The translations under genes and the position numbers were made by a program. The notes beneath the pieces are model-generated. The model was not told the DNA's origin, made no database searches, and saw only the letters and a list, made by a program, of their open reading frames with translations. Shown here piece by piece: positions 38,524 to 47,198 of a DNA stretch of 59,371 nt. Numbering within the stretch: the first letter of the stretch is position 1; each line of letters starts with the position of its first letter. Origin of the DNA: Candidatus Zixiibacteriota bacterium (lineage in GTDB: Bacteria; Zixibacteria; MSB-5A5; WJJR01; JAJRUJ01); NCBI GenBank assembly GCA_020051695.1, contig JAGVQM010000032.1:1-59371 (forward strand), given 5' to 3'.

Positions 38524-39360
38524 TTACCGGTCTGCCCAATCGTCGGTGATGTCGTTTTCGCCTTTAATATTCTGGCCATCGGTGCCGGGATCGCGGTCGT
38601 CGGTGTCGTCCTCGCCGACCGTGGGGATCATCGCCATCTGGATCAGGACAAACCGGGTCTGTCCTTCGGCCAGCGCCAAAGGCGGCAGATTGTCACCCGG
38701 CGCTCCGGCGTTGCCGTATCGGCCATAATAATCACCGTTGGAAATCAGGTCGTCGCCGTCGATATCCTGCCAGGCCTCAAGATAATATGTTCCGGGGATC
38801 ACGTTCTCGGCAACGAAGGTCACGCGCGGCCCGGCGCCGGTCGTGGAAATATAACGCACCAGCTGATCGTTCGAGACATCGGTCGCGCCCGCCCGGAGGA
38901 TCACGCGGGCGCCGGCCAGATTATCGGTTGAGCCGCCCGGGGCAAACAACGTTCCGGTGAGTGTCGTCAATGGCGCAAATACCGTCAATGTCACCCAGGC
39001 CTCGGTTGTCTGCCGGCCGTCGGAAATCGCCACGGTAATGATATATTTCCCGGGCTCTGTCGGAGCGACCCACGTTGCGGCCTGGCCGCTGCCGTCGATC
39101 GATCCGCCGTTCGGGGTAAAGGTATAGGTCAAATCATCCTGTTCGGCGTCGCTGGCATTAACGGTGATCTGTGATGTTCCGCCGCGGATGACCACGTTCG
39201 GCGAGGCGGTCACCGAGGTAACCACCGGGGCAGTGTTGGTCGATGCAGCGATATCAGTGGTCGATGAATTGTTAGAACACCCCCAGCCCCCGATCATCAG
39301 GAACGGGAGGACAAACGGCATGGCCCATCGTGCGCATCGTCCGCGAGTCGGTCCTGGCAT
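38524..39360 (-). CDS. Lipoprotein with Ig-like/PKD-like domains
   Basis: 278-residue exported lipoprotein. The signal peptide ends in GGWGC with Cys28 as lipidation site. An Ig/PKD-like domain follows (APVVTSVTASPNVVIRGGTSQITVNASDAEQDDLTYTFT, ending VAISDGRQTTEAWVTLTV), then a second beta-rich domain resembling a carboxypeptidase-regulatory-like fold (GTLFAPGGSTDNLAGARVILRAG... GTYYLEAWQDIDGD). The tail is strongly acidic with an Asp-rich calcium-like stretch. AGGAGG precedes the ATG. It probably sits on the cell surface or in the periplasm; no function assigned. Confidence 0.8.
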   Translation of the reverse strand: MPGPTRGRCARWAMPFVLPFLMIGGWGCSNNSSTTDIAASTNTAPVVTSVTASPNVVIRGGTSQITVNASDAEQDDLTYTFTPNGGSIDGSGQAATWVAPTEPGKYIITVAISDGRQTTEAWVTLTVFAPLTTLTGTLFAPGGSTDNLAGARVILRAGATDVSNDQLVRYISTTGAGPRVTFVAENVIPGTYYLEAWQDIDGDDLISNGDYYGRYGNAGAPGDNLPPLALAEGQTRFVLIQMAMIPTVGEDDTDDRDPGTDGQNIKGENDITDDWADR

Positions 39361-39673
39361 GTTTCCTCCTCAACAAGTGCGGGTCTGCCGCCGGATGACC
39401 GCGGCCCCCGATTTATTTTTGGCATACTCCATTGTCCGTCCGGCAAACCGTGAAAGGTCCGGCCCTAAAATGATATATCGGATATCGCCCCAATGTCGAT
39501 TAGCCCCATCGGCAAATTTCCCCATACGGCGGAATTGTCCGCGCCGGCCCCCACCGGAGTACAGCGTGACCAGGCCGGAGGACCGCCCCGGATTTGACCT
39601 TGCCTCTGTCCCCGTCATGCCGTTGATTTCAGCCGAGGTTGACCATGGCCATCGGGCAGTGGAGAAAGCACTC
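39361..39673. other. Divergent intergenic region, lipoprotein / yigZ
   Basis: 313 bp without a credible gene; the open frame continuing upstream of yigZ has antisense-like composition. The AGGAGG of the lipoprotein lies at its left edge and GGAG of yigZ at its right edge. Promoters for both genes must be here, but no clear hexamer pair stands out. Confidence 0.35.
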
Positions 39674-40321
39674 ATGAGCACCGGCATCACGGAAAATGAC
39701 CCGGATATCTACTTGACGCTGGCCCGCCCGTACGAAGCGACCCTGACCGTTAAGGCGTCGCGTTTCATCGCCCGTGTCGCCCCGGCCTCGAGTGTGGAAC
39801 GCGCCGAGCACTTCATCAATACTGTCCGCCGGGAATATCATGATGCCGGCCACCACTGTTTTGCTTTTCGCCTGGGTTACGCCACCACACAGATTGAACG
39901 GTTCTCGGATGCCGGCGAACCCTCGGGCACGGCGGGGCGGCCGATCCTGGAGGTGATCCAGGCCAAAAAAGTCTGGGATGTCACGGCGGTGGTGACGCGC
40001 TGGTTCGGCGGGGTAAAACTGGGTACGGGCGGCCTTAAACGCGCCTATGCCGAAACCGCCGCCGCCGCGCTGGACGAAACCACCCTGATTTCCCGGCTGG
40101 TGATCTCGGCGTACGATCTGCGCTTTGATCACGAACTGACCGGCGTGGTCTACCGGGTGATCAACGAATTCAAGGCCCTGATCCCCTCGACGGATTTCGG
40201 CAAACGGATCCGCATGGGCGTGACGGTCAAACGATCTAAAGGCCCGGCATTCTGCGCGCGGTTGATCGATGCGGGGCGCGGAGCGATTGATATCCGGCAC
40301 GTCGGCGAGGGGGTCCGATGA
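39674..40321 (+). CDS. yigZ: YigZ/IMPACT family protein
   Basis: 215-residue cytoplasmic protein. The IMPACT N-terminal domain carries the series VKASRFIARV, EYHDAGHHCFAFRLG, ERFSDAGEPSGTAGRPIL and VTRWFGGVKLGTGGLKRAY; a UPF0029-type C-terminal domain follows. Related eukaryotic proteins regulate translation through GCN1/GCN2, but the bacterial role is unknown. ATG 39674 has GGAG about 9 bp before it; the frame stays open 170 codons upstream without family features. The stop overlaps the next start (ATGA). Confidence 0.9.
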   Translation: MSTGITENDPDIYLTLARPYEATLTVKASRFIARVAPASSVERAEHFINTVRREYHDAGHHCFAFRLGYATTQIERFSDAGEPSGTAGRPILEVIQAKKVWDVTAVVTRWFGGVKLGTGGLKRAYAETAAAALDETTLISRLVISAYDLRFDHELTGVVYRVINEFKALIPSTDFGKRIRMGVTVKRSKGPAFCARLIDAGRGAIDIRHVGEGVR

Positions 40322-40935
40322 TCTGTTCGGCAGTTATAGATGTCCTGACCGGTATTGATATCACCCTGCTCCGGTTTTTCAACACGACCCTGGCCAATCC
40401 TGTCTTCGACCTGGTGATGCCGGTAATTACCAACATCGATTTCTGGCGTTATCCGGTGTTGCTGGCCCTGCTGGGTATTGCGGTGTTCGGCGGGCGGTAT
40501 GGGCTGATGAGTGTGCTGGTCGCAATCATCCTGTTGACCATTACCGACCAGTTGTCGTCACACTTGATCAAGGAACTGGTCGGCAGAATCCGACCCTGCC
40601 ACGACGTCCCCGATCTTCGGGTCCTCACCGGCTGTGGCAATTCCAAGTCTTTTCCCTCATCCCACGCGACGAACACCATGGCCGCGGCAATATTTTTCGG
40701 CCTGCGCTACCGCCGCATCCTCATCATGTTGTTGGGAGTTTCGCTAATGGTCTCCTATTCGCGCATATATATAGGGATCCATTACCCATTTGATGTCCTG
40801 GCCGGGTGGGCGCTGGGCCTGGCTTGTGCCCTGATGGTTCTCAGACTATTCAACCAACTCCGTAAGCGGCGGCCCCAGTTGGACAATACCCACCGCTGGA
40901 ACTGGATGGCAAAAACATCCCGGCGAACCGGATAA
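40318..40935 (+). CDS. PAP2-family membrane phosphatase
   Basis: 205-residue inner-membrane phosphatase with five or six helices. All three PAP2 motifs are present: KELVGRIRP, FPSSHA and SRIYIGIHYPFDV. Enzymes of this type remove phosphate from undecaprenyl pyrophosphate or phosphatidylglycerol phosphate. Its start overlaps yigZ by 4 bp. Confidence 0.88.
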   Translation: MICSAVIDVLTGIDITLLRFFNTTLANPVFDLVMPVITNIDFWRYPVLLALLGIAVFGGRYGLMSVLVAIILLTITDQLSSHLIKELVGRIRPCHDVPDLRVLTGCGNSKSFPSSHATNTMAAAIFFGLRYRRILIMLLGVSLMVSYSRIYIGIHYPFDVLAGWALGLACALMVLRLFNQLRKRRPQLDNTHRWNWMAKTSRRTG

Positions 40936-41102
40936 CATCCGGCCCAGCAGCAGGTTCCAAGCATCCGCTGCCGCGCGGCCCACACGATCGGGTGCCACCG
41001 CATAGGCCGGCCGATTTCGTGCTTGCAAATTCGGACGACGAAACGTATATTAAAACACTGTTTAAATACAGATTTATTGTCGAACGAAAAACCAAATCCG
41101 GC

Positions 41103-41537
41103 ATGATGAACAGAATCAGGACAACGCGGCCGCTGCAGTTGCTGATGTTGGTGGCCGGTTTTCTGGTCTGTTCAGGATATTCGGGCGTTATGGGAATCTG
41201 CCTGGATTGTGACTTTGGGTCTCATTTTGCCCCGATGGATGCGGGTTGTTATCACTGCGCCGATTCGGGCAATCCCGGTGATGGACCTGCAACCGGCGGC
41301 GCCGGATACCATAATCACTGCACCAAGCTGGGTGTACCGTCCGATTTCCTGATTGGCGGGCAACCACGCTCGTCGGGGAAAGATGATACCGCGCCGCAGG
41401 TGCGCTGTCTTTTGCCCGATTCACGAAGCTCGGAGTCGATAAGACTCACAAATCAGTTGCCGCATTTCATAACGTATCCGGAATGTTTCTCAAGCCGGCG
41501 TTTGGCTGCACTAGCAACAATCGTCCTAATCTGCTGA
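41103..41537 (+). CDS. Exported Cys/His-rich protein heading the metal-efflux operon
   Basis: 144-residue protein with a signal peptide (LQLLMLVAGFLVCSGYSGV). The mature part begins ICLDCDFGSHFAPMDAGCYHCADSG and continues with GAGYHNHC, giving a dense run of Cys, His and Met residues suited to binding soft metals. Position, 96 bp before a CzcC-like gene on the same strand, resembles the small secreted DUF2946-like proteins in many czc/cus operons, but similarity to that family is not certain. It may scavenge or sense periplasmic Cu, Ag or Zn. The start was chosen at the MM pair (41103); the longer frame has no support. Confidence 0.6.
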   Translation: MMNRIRTTRPLQLLMLVAGFLVCSGYSGVMGICLDCDFGSHFAPMDAGCYHCADSGNPGDGPATGGAGYHNHCTKLGVPSDFLIGGQPRSSGKDDTAPQVRCLLPDSRSSESIRLTNQLPHFITYPECFSSRRLAALATIVLIC

Positions 41538-41633
41538 TTACTCCCAGTTCAAGACAAATCAGTTCACGGTAGTATTTAGCGGCGGCCCGTTGCGCCGCTG
41601 CCTGTCACATCTGTATTTCATGGGGATGTACGT

Positions 41634-42959
41634 ATGCGACGATTTATTCGTTACCGGCCGGCCGGTATTGTGATGCTTTGGTTTATCCTGGCCGGTCCGC
41701 CCGATTCACGCGGCGAGCCACAGCCGGCCCAGTGGGCCGATCCGTTTCCAACGGTGGATGTTCTGCCGCCCGGGCCCCCGGCATCATTGACGTTCCGCGA
41801 TGTCGCGCTGCTCATTGCTCAGGGAAACGCGTCACTCCAGGCCGGCGGACTGGCCGCAGGGGCCGCAAATCATGAAACCGCACAGGCCGGGAAATGGCCC
41901 AATCCGGAACTGGAACTTGAAGCCGAAAACCTCGGCGGTGATCTGGACGGACTCCGACAGGCCGAAATCAGTCTCCTGCTGTCACAGGAATTTGATATCT
42001 GGGGCAAACGCCGCGCGCACAAAGCGGTCATCAGCCGAGCCGGGGCAACCCAGGAGTATTCCCGGCGGCTGGAGCGTTACCGGATTTATGCGCAGGCGCA
42101 GTATCTGTTCCTCGACCTGATCAGCGCCCAGCAGACAAAACAACTCGCGCAACGGGATGAACAATTGGCCGCCGAAATCGTCCAGGCCGCCCAGGCGCGG
42201 CTTGACAAAGGCGCGGGACTTCGCTCGGAGTCGTGCCTGGCCGAAACCGAACTCGAGCGCTCGCGAATGGCTCTGGCTGCCATGGAAACCGAACTGGATG
42301 AAGCGCGGGAACATCTTTCCGCGTTATGGGGTAACCCTCGCCGGGATTTCCAGTGTAGTACAGACACAACGACGATGACAATCCCCGATGCCGGAGTATT
42401 ACTTAGCCTGGTCGAGGAGAGCAAGGACGTCCTGCTCTCCCGCTTGCATGCGCAGAGTGTCGGGGCACTTCTCGATTTGGAACGTGTCAACTGGCGGCCC
42501 AACCCGGCCGTCAAAGGTGGTTATCGCCATTCGGAAGCGGATCAGGCCGGCAGTTTCATCGTTGGTCTGTCGTTTCCCCTCCCGGTCCTAGACGGCAACG
42601 GGCATGGCCGGCAGGCGTTGCGCATACGGCAACAGGCGGCGATACTTGAGGAAGAACAGGCAAAGCGTGAGGCGGCAGTTTTTGTCCGAACTTCATGCAA
42701 TAAAATCAATCAACTCCGAACCGGCCTCGCCACGCTGGACCAGACAATCATCCCCAAGTCCGAGGCCGCTTACCAGGCACTGGCCGAAGCCTATCACAAC
42801 GGCAAAATCCCGATCACCGAATTATTGGACAGCCGGAGAACTATCATCGAATTGCAAACGCAGCGGATCGATCTGGTTCGGACCGTGCGTACCCGCATCA
42901 TCGGGTTGGAGGAATTCCTCGGCATCAAGCTGACGGACTTTCACACAGAAGGAAAATAG
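41634..42959 (+). CDS. Outer-membrane metal efflux protein (CzcC-like)
   Basis: 441-residue TolC-family channel with signal peptide. The mature part begins LTFRDVALLIAQGNASLQAGGLAAG and has PNPELELEAENLGG typical of CzcC/CusC; the second half ends in AEAYHNGKIPITELLDSRRTIIELQTQ. It forms the outer-membrane exit for the CusA-like pump encoded downstream. The adaptor gene starts 2 bp after its stop. Confidence 0.88.
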   Translation: MRRFIRYRPAGIVMLWFILAGPPDSRGEPQPAQWADPFPTVDVLPPGPPASLTFRDVALLIAQGNASLQAGGLAAGAANHETAQAGKWPNPELELEAENLGGDLDGLRQAEISLLLSQEFDIWGKRRAHKAVISRAGATQEYSRRLERYRIYAQAQYLFLDLISAQQTKQLAQRDEQLAAEIVQAAQARLDKGAGLRSESCLAETELERSRMALAAMETELDEAREHLSALWGNPRRDFQCSTDTTTMTIPDAGVLLSLVEESKDVLLSRLHAQSVGALLDLERVNWRPNPAVKGGYRHSEADQAGSFIVGLSFPLPVLDGNGHGRQALRIRQQAAILEEEQAKREAAVFVRTSCNKINQLRTGLATLDQTIIPKSEAAYQALAEAYHNGKIPITELLDSRRTIIELQTQRIDLVRTVRTRIIGLEEFLGIKLTDFHTEGK

Positions 42960-42961
42960 CC

Positions 42962-44038
42962 ATGTTAGCACAGCAAAAAGGTCTCACCGCATTTTGGGGC
43001 TGCTGCGCCGCCGCGTTGTTGCTGGCCGCCGTCAGCCTGACCGCTGCCGTGGCGGAGGTCGAGCGGGAAAACACGACGACCACCACGCACATCGATTCGG
43101 GCCACCGTCAATCCGATACGCCTGGTCATGTCGAAAACGATCATTCGGCAAACGACATCCTTGATGAAAATGAGGAAGATGATGACCATGACGGACATGA
43201 AGACGAAGGTATCATCGAGATTACCCCGGCGGCCGTCGAGATGGCCGGCATCACGCTGGCCACAGCAGACCGGGGACGAATCAGCCAGGCCATCAACCTG
43301 CCGGGTGAAGTCGGGTTCGACGAAGACCGGCTGGTCCACATCACGCCCCGCTTCGGCGGGATTGCCCGAGAGACCCGGTTCCGTGTTGGTGATTATGTCA
43401 ATGCCGGTGACACCGTCGCAATTGTCGAAAGTAACGAGAGTTTGAATACCTATGCCATTACCGCGCTCATCTCCGGCCGGATCATTGATCGTCATGTCAC
43501 CCTTGGTGAATTCATTTCCGAGGAACACTGCATCTACACCATCGCCGATCTGTCTGACGTCTGGGTAAACCTTGCCGTGTATCCGCGTGATGCCGACCGT
43601 GTGAAACCCGGGCAACAGGTCGTCATCAGGGCGATCGGGTCGGAACACACGGCGGAAGGGATGATCCAGTACGTGACCCCGATCCTGAACGTTACGACGC
43701 GAAGCATCACCGCCCGCGTGGTGCTGCCCAATCCCGACGACACCTGGCGTCCCGGCACTTTCGTCCAGGCCCGGGTGACCACCGGGTCGGGAGAGGAAGG
43801 ACTGCTCGTCGATAACCACGCCATCCAGATGCTGGACGATGAGAACATCGTCTTTGTCTCTGACGGGCCGGGGCGCTATCGGCCGGTCGCAGTAACCGTC
43901 GGGGAACGTGATGACCGTTTCACTGAAATCCTGTCCGGGCTGGAGGAGGGGACAAAACATGTCGTCTCCGGGGCCTTTGAGCTGAAAGCTAAAATTGTCA
44001 CCAGTTCCCTGGGTGGTCACGCCGGGCACGGCCACTAA
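42962..44038 (+). CDS. Metal efflux adaptor protein (CzcB/CusB-like)
   Basis: 358-residue periplasmic membrane-fusion protein. After the N-terminal anchor comes a His/Asp/Glu-rich segment (HRQSDTPGHVENDHSAND to EDDDHDGHEDEG) and the C-terminus ends GGHAGHGH; both are probable metal-binding ends. The core has the short-hairpin CzcB fold: AGITLATADRGRISQAINLPGEV and YVNAGDTVAIVESNE, then ALISGRIIDRHVTLGEF. It bridges pump and channel and may deliver metal. AAGGA precedes the ATG. Confidence 0.9.
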   Translation: MLAQQKGLTAFWGCCAAALLLAAVSLTAAVAEVERENTTTTTHIDSGHRQSDTPGHVENDHSANDILDENEEDDDHDGHEDEGIIEITPAAVEMAGITLATADRGRISQAINLPGEVGFDEDRLVHITPRFGGIARETRFRVGDYVNAGDTVAIVESNESLNTYAITALISGRIIDRHVTLGEFISEEHCIYTIADLSDVWVNLAVYPRDADRVKPGQQVVIRAIGSEHTAEGMIQYVTPILNVTTRSITARVVLPNPDDTWRPGTFVQARVTTGSGEEGLLVDNHAIQMLDDENIVFVSDGPGRYRPVAVTVGERDDRFTEILSGLEEGTKHVVSGAFELKAKIVTSSLGGHAGHGH

Positions 44039-44051
44039 AAGGAGACGATAC

Positions 44052-47000
44052 ATGAATCGATTCATCCACTATGCGATACAAAACAGATTGCTGGTTGTCG
44101 TCGTCCTAATCGGCGTGATCGCGGCGGGGATCGTGCAGTACCGAAATCTCCCCACTGATGCGTTTCCCGATATTTCACCGGTGATGGTGCCGGTTTTCGC
44201 CGAAGCCCACGGCATGGCGCCGGAGGAGATCGAACGTCTGATCACCTTCCCCATCGAATCGGCGATGAACGGCCTGCCCGGCGTAAAATCGATCAAATCG
44301 ACATCGGCCTTCGGCATGGCCGTGGTCTACGTGTATTTCGCCGACGATGTTGATATTTATTTTGCCCGACAGATCGTCGCCGAGCGACTGACCTCTGCGG
44401 CTGCTGAGCTGCCGGAATTGCACGAACAACCCGGACTCGGACCGATCTCTACCGGACTGGGCGAAGTGTTGATGTACTACCTGCAGGCCGACAGTACGGT
44501 TAACACCGGAGGCAAACCGCTCGACACCTATCTCCGCGAGATCAACGACTGGGTTATCAAATACCAGCTACAGACTGTACCCGGCGTCACTGAAATCCTC
44601 TCGATGGGTGGCCACGTTCTGCAATATCAGCTCAAACTTGATCCATACGCCTTGAATACCTTCGGGTTGACCCTCGAGGATGTGGTAAACGCGGTTGCGG
44701 ACAATAACCGAAACGCCGGCGGGCAGTTTCTGATCCTGGGGTCGGAAGAATACCTGGTCCGTGGCGTCGGATTGCTCGAAACATTGGCCGACGTGCGGAA
44801 CCTGCAGTTGAAAGTCGTCAACGGCACACCGGTATGTGTCGGTGATGTGGCCGAAGTCGACTTTGGCCGGGAAATTCGCCGCGGAGTGGTCACGCGTAAC
44901 GGCGCCGAGGAAGTTGTCGCCGGTATCGTGATGAAACTCTACGGCGAGAATACCTCGGAGGTCATCAGCCGCCTGGAAGCCAAATTCCCGGAAGTCCAGG
45001 CCTCGCTGCCGTCCGGCGTGCACCTAGTACCCTATTACAACCAGAGTGCGCTGGTTGAAAACGCGGTCGAGACGGTGAGCGACGCGCTCTGGCAGGGTGC
45101 CATCCTGGTCATCCTGGTGCTGGTGCTTTTTCTGGGCAATGTTCGCAGTGCCTTCATCGTTAGTCTTGCTCTTCCGGTATGCGCACTGGTGGCAGTTATT
45201 TGTATGGGCGTTGCCGGGATGTCCGCCAATCTTATGTCATTGGGCGGGATTGCCATCGCCATCGGCATGCTTAGTGACGCATCCATTGTCGTCGTCGAAA
45301 ACATCCACAGGCATTTGGTGGACGTCAAATACAAAAACAGCAGCAAAACGGAAATAATCGTCATGGCCTGCCGCGAAGTCGTGCGTCCCCTCACCTTTTC
45401 GGTTATTATAATCGTCATTGTGTTTCTGCCGCTTTTTACCCTGGAGGGCGTCGAGGGGAAGATGTTCTCGCCGATGGCCTTCACCATCACCTTTGCCCTA
45501 CTGGGTTCGCTGTTGGCTGCGCTGGTGTTCTCGCCGGTTCTATCGTCGTTTCTCCTGAAAAAGGAGGAGCGTGAGAAATTTACCTTTATCGACACATTGA
45601 AACGGTTCTACCAGATCCTTCTGCGATGGGTTTTTCGTCACCGGATTGTCGTACTGATCATCACGCTGATCGCGTTCGCCGGTTCTTTGGCGGTTGTTCC
45701 CTTTCTTGGAACGGAATTCATCCCCACACTTGAAGAAGGTGTCATTCAAGTCAATGTCACCATGGCCCCCTCGATCTCGCTCGAGAAAGCGACCGAAACA
45801 ATCATGAAACTCGAGCGGATCATCAAAGAATTCGGCGAGGTCGACCAGACCATCGCCAAGATCGGCCGCCCCGAGGCGGGTAGCCATCCACATCCGGTCA
45901 ACTCGGCGCATATCCAACTGCTGCTCCGGCCGCCGGAGGAGTGGCCGAACTCCGGTTCCAAAGCGGAACTCGTCGAGGCGTTGAACGAAAAATTGTCGCA
46001 GTACCCCGGAGTGCAGCTTAATTTTTCCCAGCCGATTCAGAATATGTTTGATGAGTTGCTTTCGGGCGTAAAAACACAATTGGCGATCAAGTTATACGGG
46101 GATGATCTGACCGTCCTCCGCACAAAATCCGAGGAGATCAAAGAGGCGATCGAAACCGTGCCGGGGCTGGTCGATTTGTCATCCGAACAAAGCTACGGGC
46201 AACCGCAGGTGCAGATCAAGGTCGACCGGGACGCCTGCGCTCGGTATGGGGTGAATGTCTCCGATATTCTGGAGCTTGTGGAATTGGCGATCGGTGGCGA
46301 GGTCATCGATCAGATCTTCCTTAACACACGGCGGTTCGGGATCCACGTGCGTTTCCATGAACAATACCGCAATGACCCTGAGGCAATCAAGAACCTTCTG
46401 GTCCATACCTCGAGCGGCATGTTGCTGCCGTTGTCACAAGTGGCGCGGGTCGAGACTCTGGTCGGTCCCATTCAAATCAATCGGGAAAAAAACCAGCGCC
46501 GCTGGGTTATCTCCGCCAATGTCCGCGGCCGGGACATGGGCGGGGTAGTCGGTGATATTCAACGAATCGTCAAAAACGACGTTAAACTTCCCCCCGGTTA
46601 CTATCTCGAATACGGCGGCCAGTTTGAAAATCAGCAACGGGCAATGAAGAGACTGGGGATCATTGTTCCGGCAACCCTGGGTTTGATTTTCCTGCTGCTG
46701 TACTTGTCGCTTAATTCACTGCGTTACGCCTCACTCATTTTCATCAACGTCCCTCTGGCCTTGATCGGAGGAATATTCGGCCTGTTTGTAAGCCGGGAGT
46801 ACCTGTCCGTTCCGGCTTCCGTGGGGTTTATCGCCCTCTTCGGCATTGCGGTGTTGAATGGACTCGTCCTGGTGTCCTACATTAATCAATTGCGCAGGGA
46901 TGGCATGGCTGCTACCGAAGCGGTTACCCAGGCTTGTCTGTTGCGGCTCCGACCGGTGTTGCTGACCGCGCTTGCCACTATTCTGGGATTGGTGCCGTTA

Positions 47001-47153
47001 ATGCTGTCCCGAGGTATGGGCTCGGAAGTCCAACGCCCACTGGCTGTCGTCGTGGTTTTTGGCCTGCTGTCGTCGACTTTTCTTACGCTGGTACTGATTC
47101 CAGCGTTGTACGAGTGGTTTGCGCCGGGCGACAAAGCCATGTGCAGGGAATAG
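44052..47153 (+). CDS. Heavy-metal efflux RND pump (CusA/CzcA-like)
   Basis: 1033-residue HME-RND pump starting MNRFIHYAIQNRLLVVVVLIG. The first loop has AFPDISPVMVPVFAEAHGMAPEEIERLITFPIE, typical of the HME branch. TM4 reads GGIAIAIGMLSDASIVVVENIHRH, which resembles CusA (GGIAIAIGAMVDAA) more than CzcA, hinting at Cu/Ag, but the specificity cannot be fixed without checking the Met pairs. AAGGAG is 7 bp before ATG 44052; the upstream frame is shadow of the adaptor gene. Confidence 0.9.
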   Translation: MNRFIHYAIQNRLLVVVVLIGVIAAGIVQYRNLPTDAFPDISPVMVPVFAEAHGMAPEEIERLITFPIESAMNGLPGVKSIKSTSAFGMAVVYVYFADDVDIYFARQIVAERLTSAAAELPELHEQPGLGPISTGLGEVLMYYLQADSTVNTGGKPLDTYLREINDWVIKYQLQTVPGVTEILSMGGHVLQYQLKLDPYALNTFGLTLEDVVNAVADNNRNAGGQFLILGSEEYLVRGVGLLETLADVRNLQLKVVNGTPVCVGDVAEVDFGREIRRGVVTRNGAEEVVAGIVMKLYGENTSEVISRLEAKFPEVQASLPSGVHLVPYYNQSALVENAVETVSDALWQGAILVILVLVLFLGNVRSAFIVSLALPVCALVAVICMGVAGMSANLMSLGGIAIAIGMLSDASIVVVENIHRHLVDVKYKNSSKTEIIVMACREVVRPLTFSVIIIVIVFLPLFTLEGVEGKMFSPMAFTITFALLGSLLAALVFSPVLSSFLLKKEEREKFTFIDTLKRFYQILLRWVFRHRIVVLIITLIAFAGSLAVVPFLGTEFIPTLEEGVIQVNVTMAPSISLEKATETIMKLERIIKEFGEVDQTIAKIGRPEAGSHPHPVNSAHIQLLLRPPEEWPNSGSKAELVEALNEKLSQYPGVQLNFSQPIQNMFDELLSGVKTQLAIKLYGDDLTVLRTKSEEIKEAIETVPGLVDLSSEQSYGQPQVQIKVDRDACARYGVNVSDILELVELAIGGEVIDQIFLNTRRFGIHVRFHEQYRNDPEAIKNLLVHTSSGMLLPLSQVARVETLVGPIQINREKNQRRWVISANVRGRDMGGVVGDIQRIVKNDVKLPPGYYLEYGGQFENQQRAMKRLGIIVPATLGLIFLLLYLSLNSLRYASLIFINVPLALIGGIFGLFVSREYLSVPASVGFIALFGIAVLNGLVLVSYINQLRRDGMAATEAVTQACLLRLRPVLLTALATILGLVPLMLSRGMGSEVQRPLAVVVVFGLLSSTFLTLVLIPALYEWFAPGDKAMCRE

Positions 47154-47198
47154 CCGGCGACAATTGGCTGGTTCGGCGAACGGCTTCCGTCCCCGGCA

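Noticed and set aside
39164-39673. 170-codon upstream extension of YigZ
   Set aside because: Antisense to the lipoprotein gene and its promoter; YigZ family starts near 39674.
40928-40943. CCGGAT-AAC-ATCCGG hairpin after the PAP2 gene as terminator
   Set aside because: No T-run follows on the plus strand; short stem only.
42965-44065. 366-codon minus-strand frame opposite the CzcB-like gene
   Set aside because: Exact antisense shadow; composition is Asp/Gly/Val rich as expected for a mirror frame.
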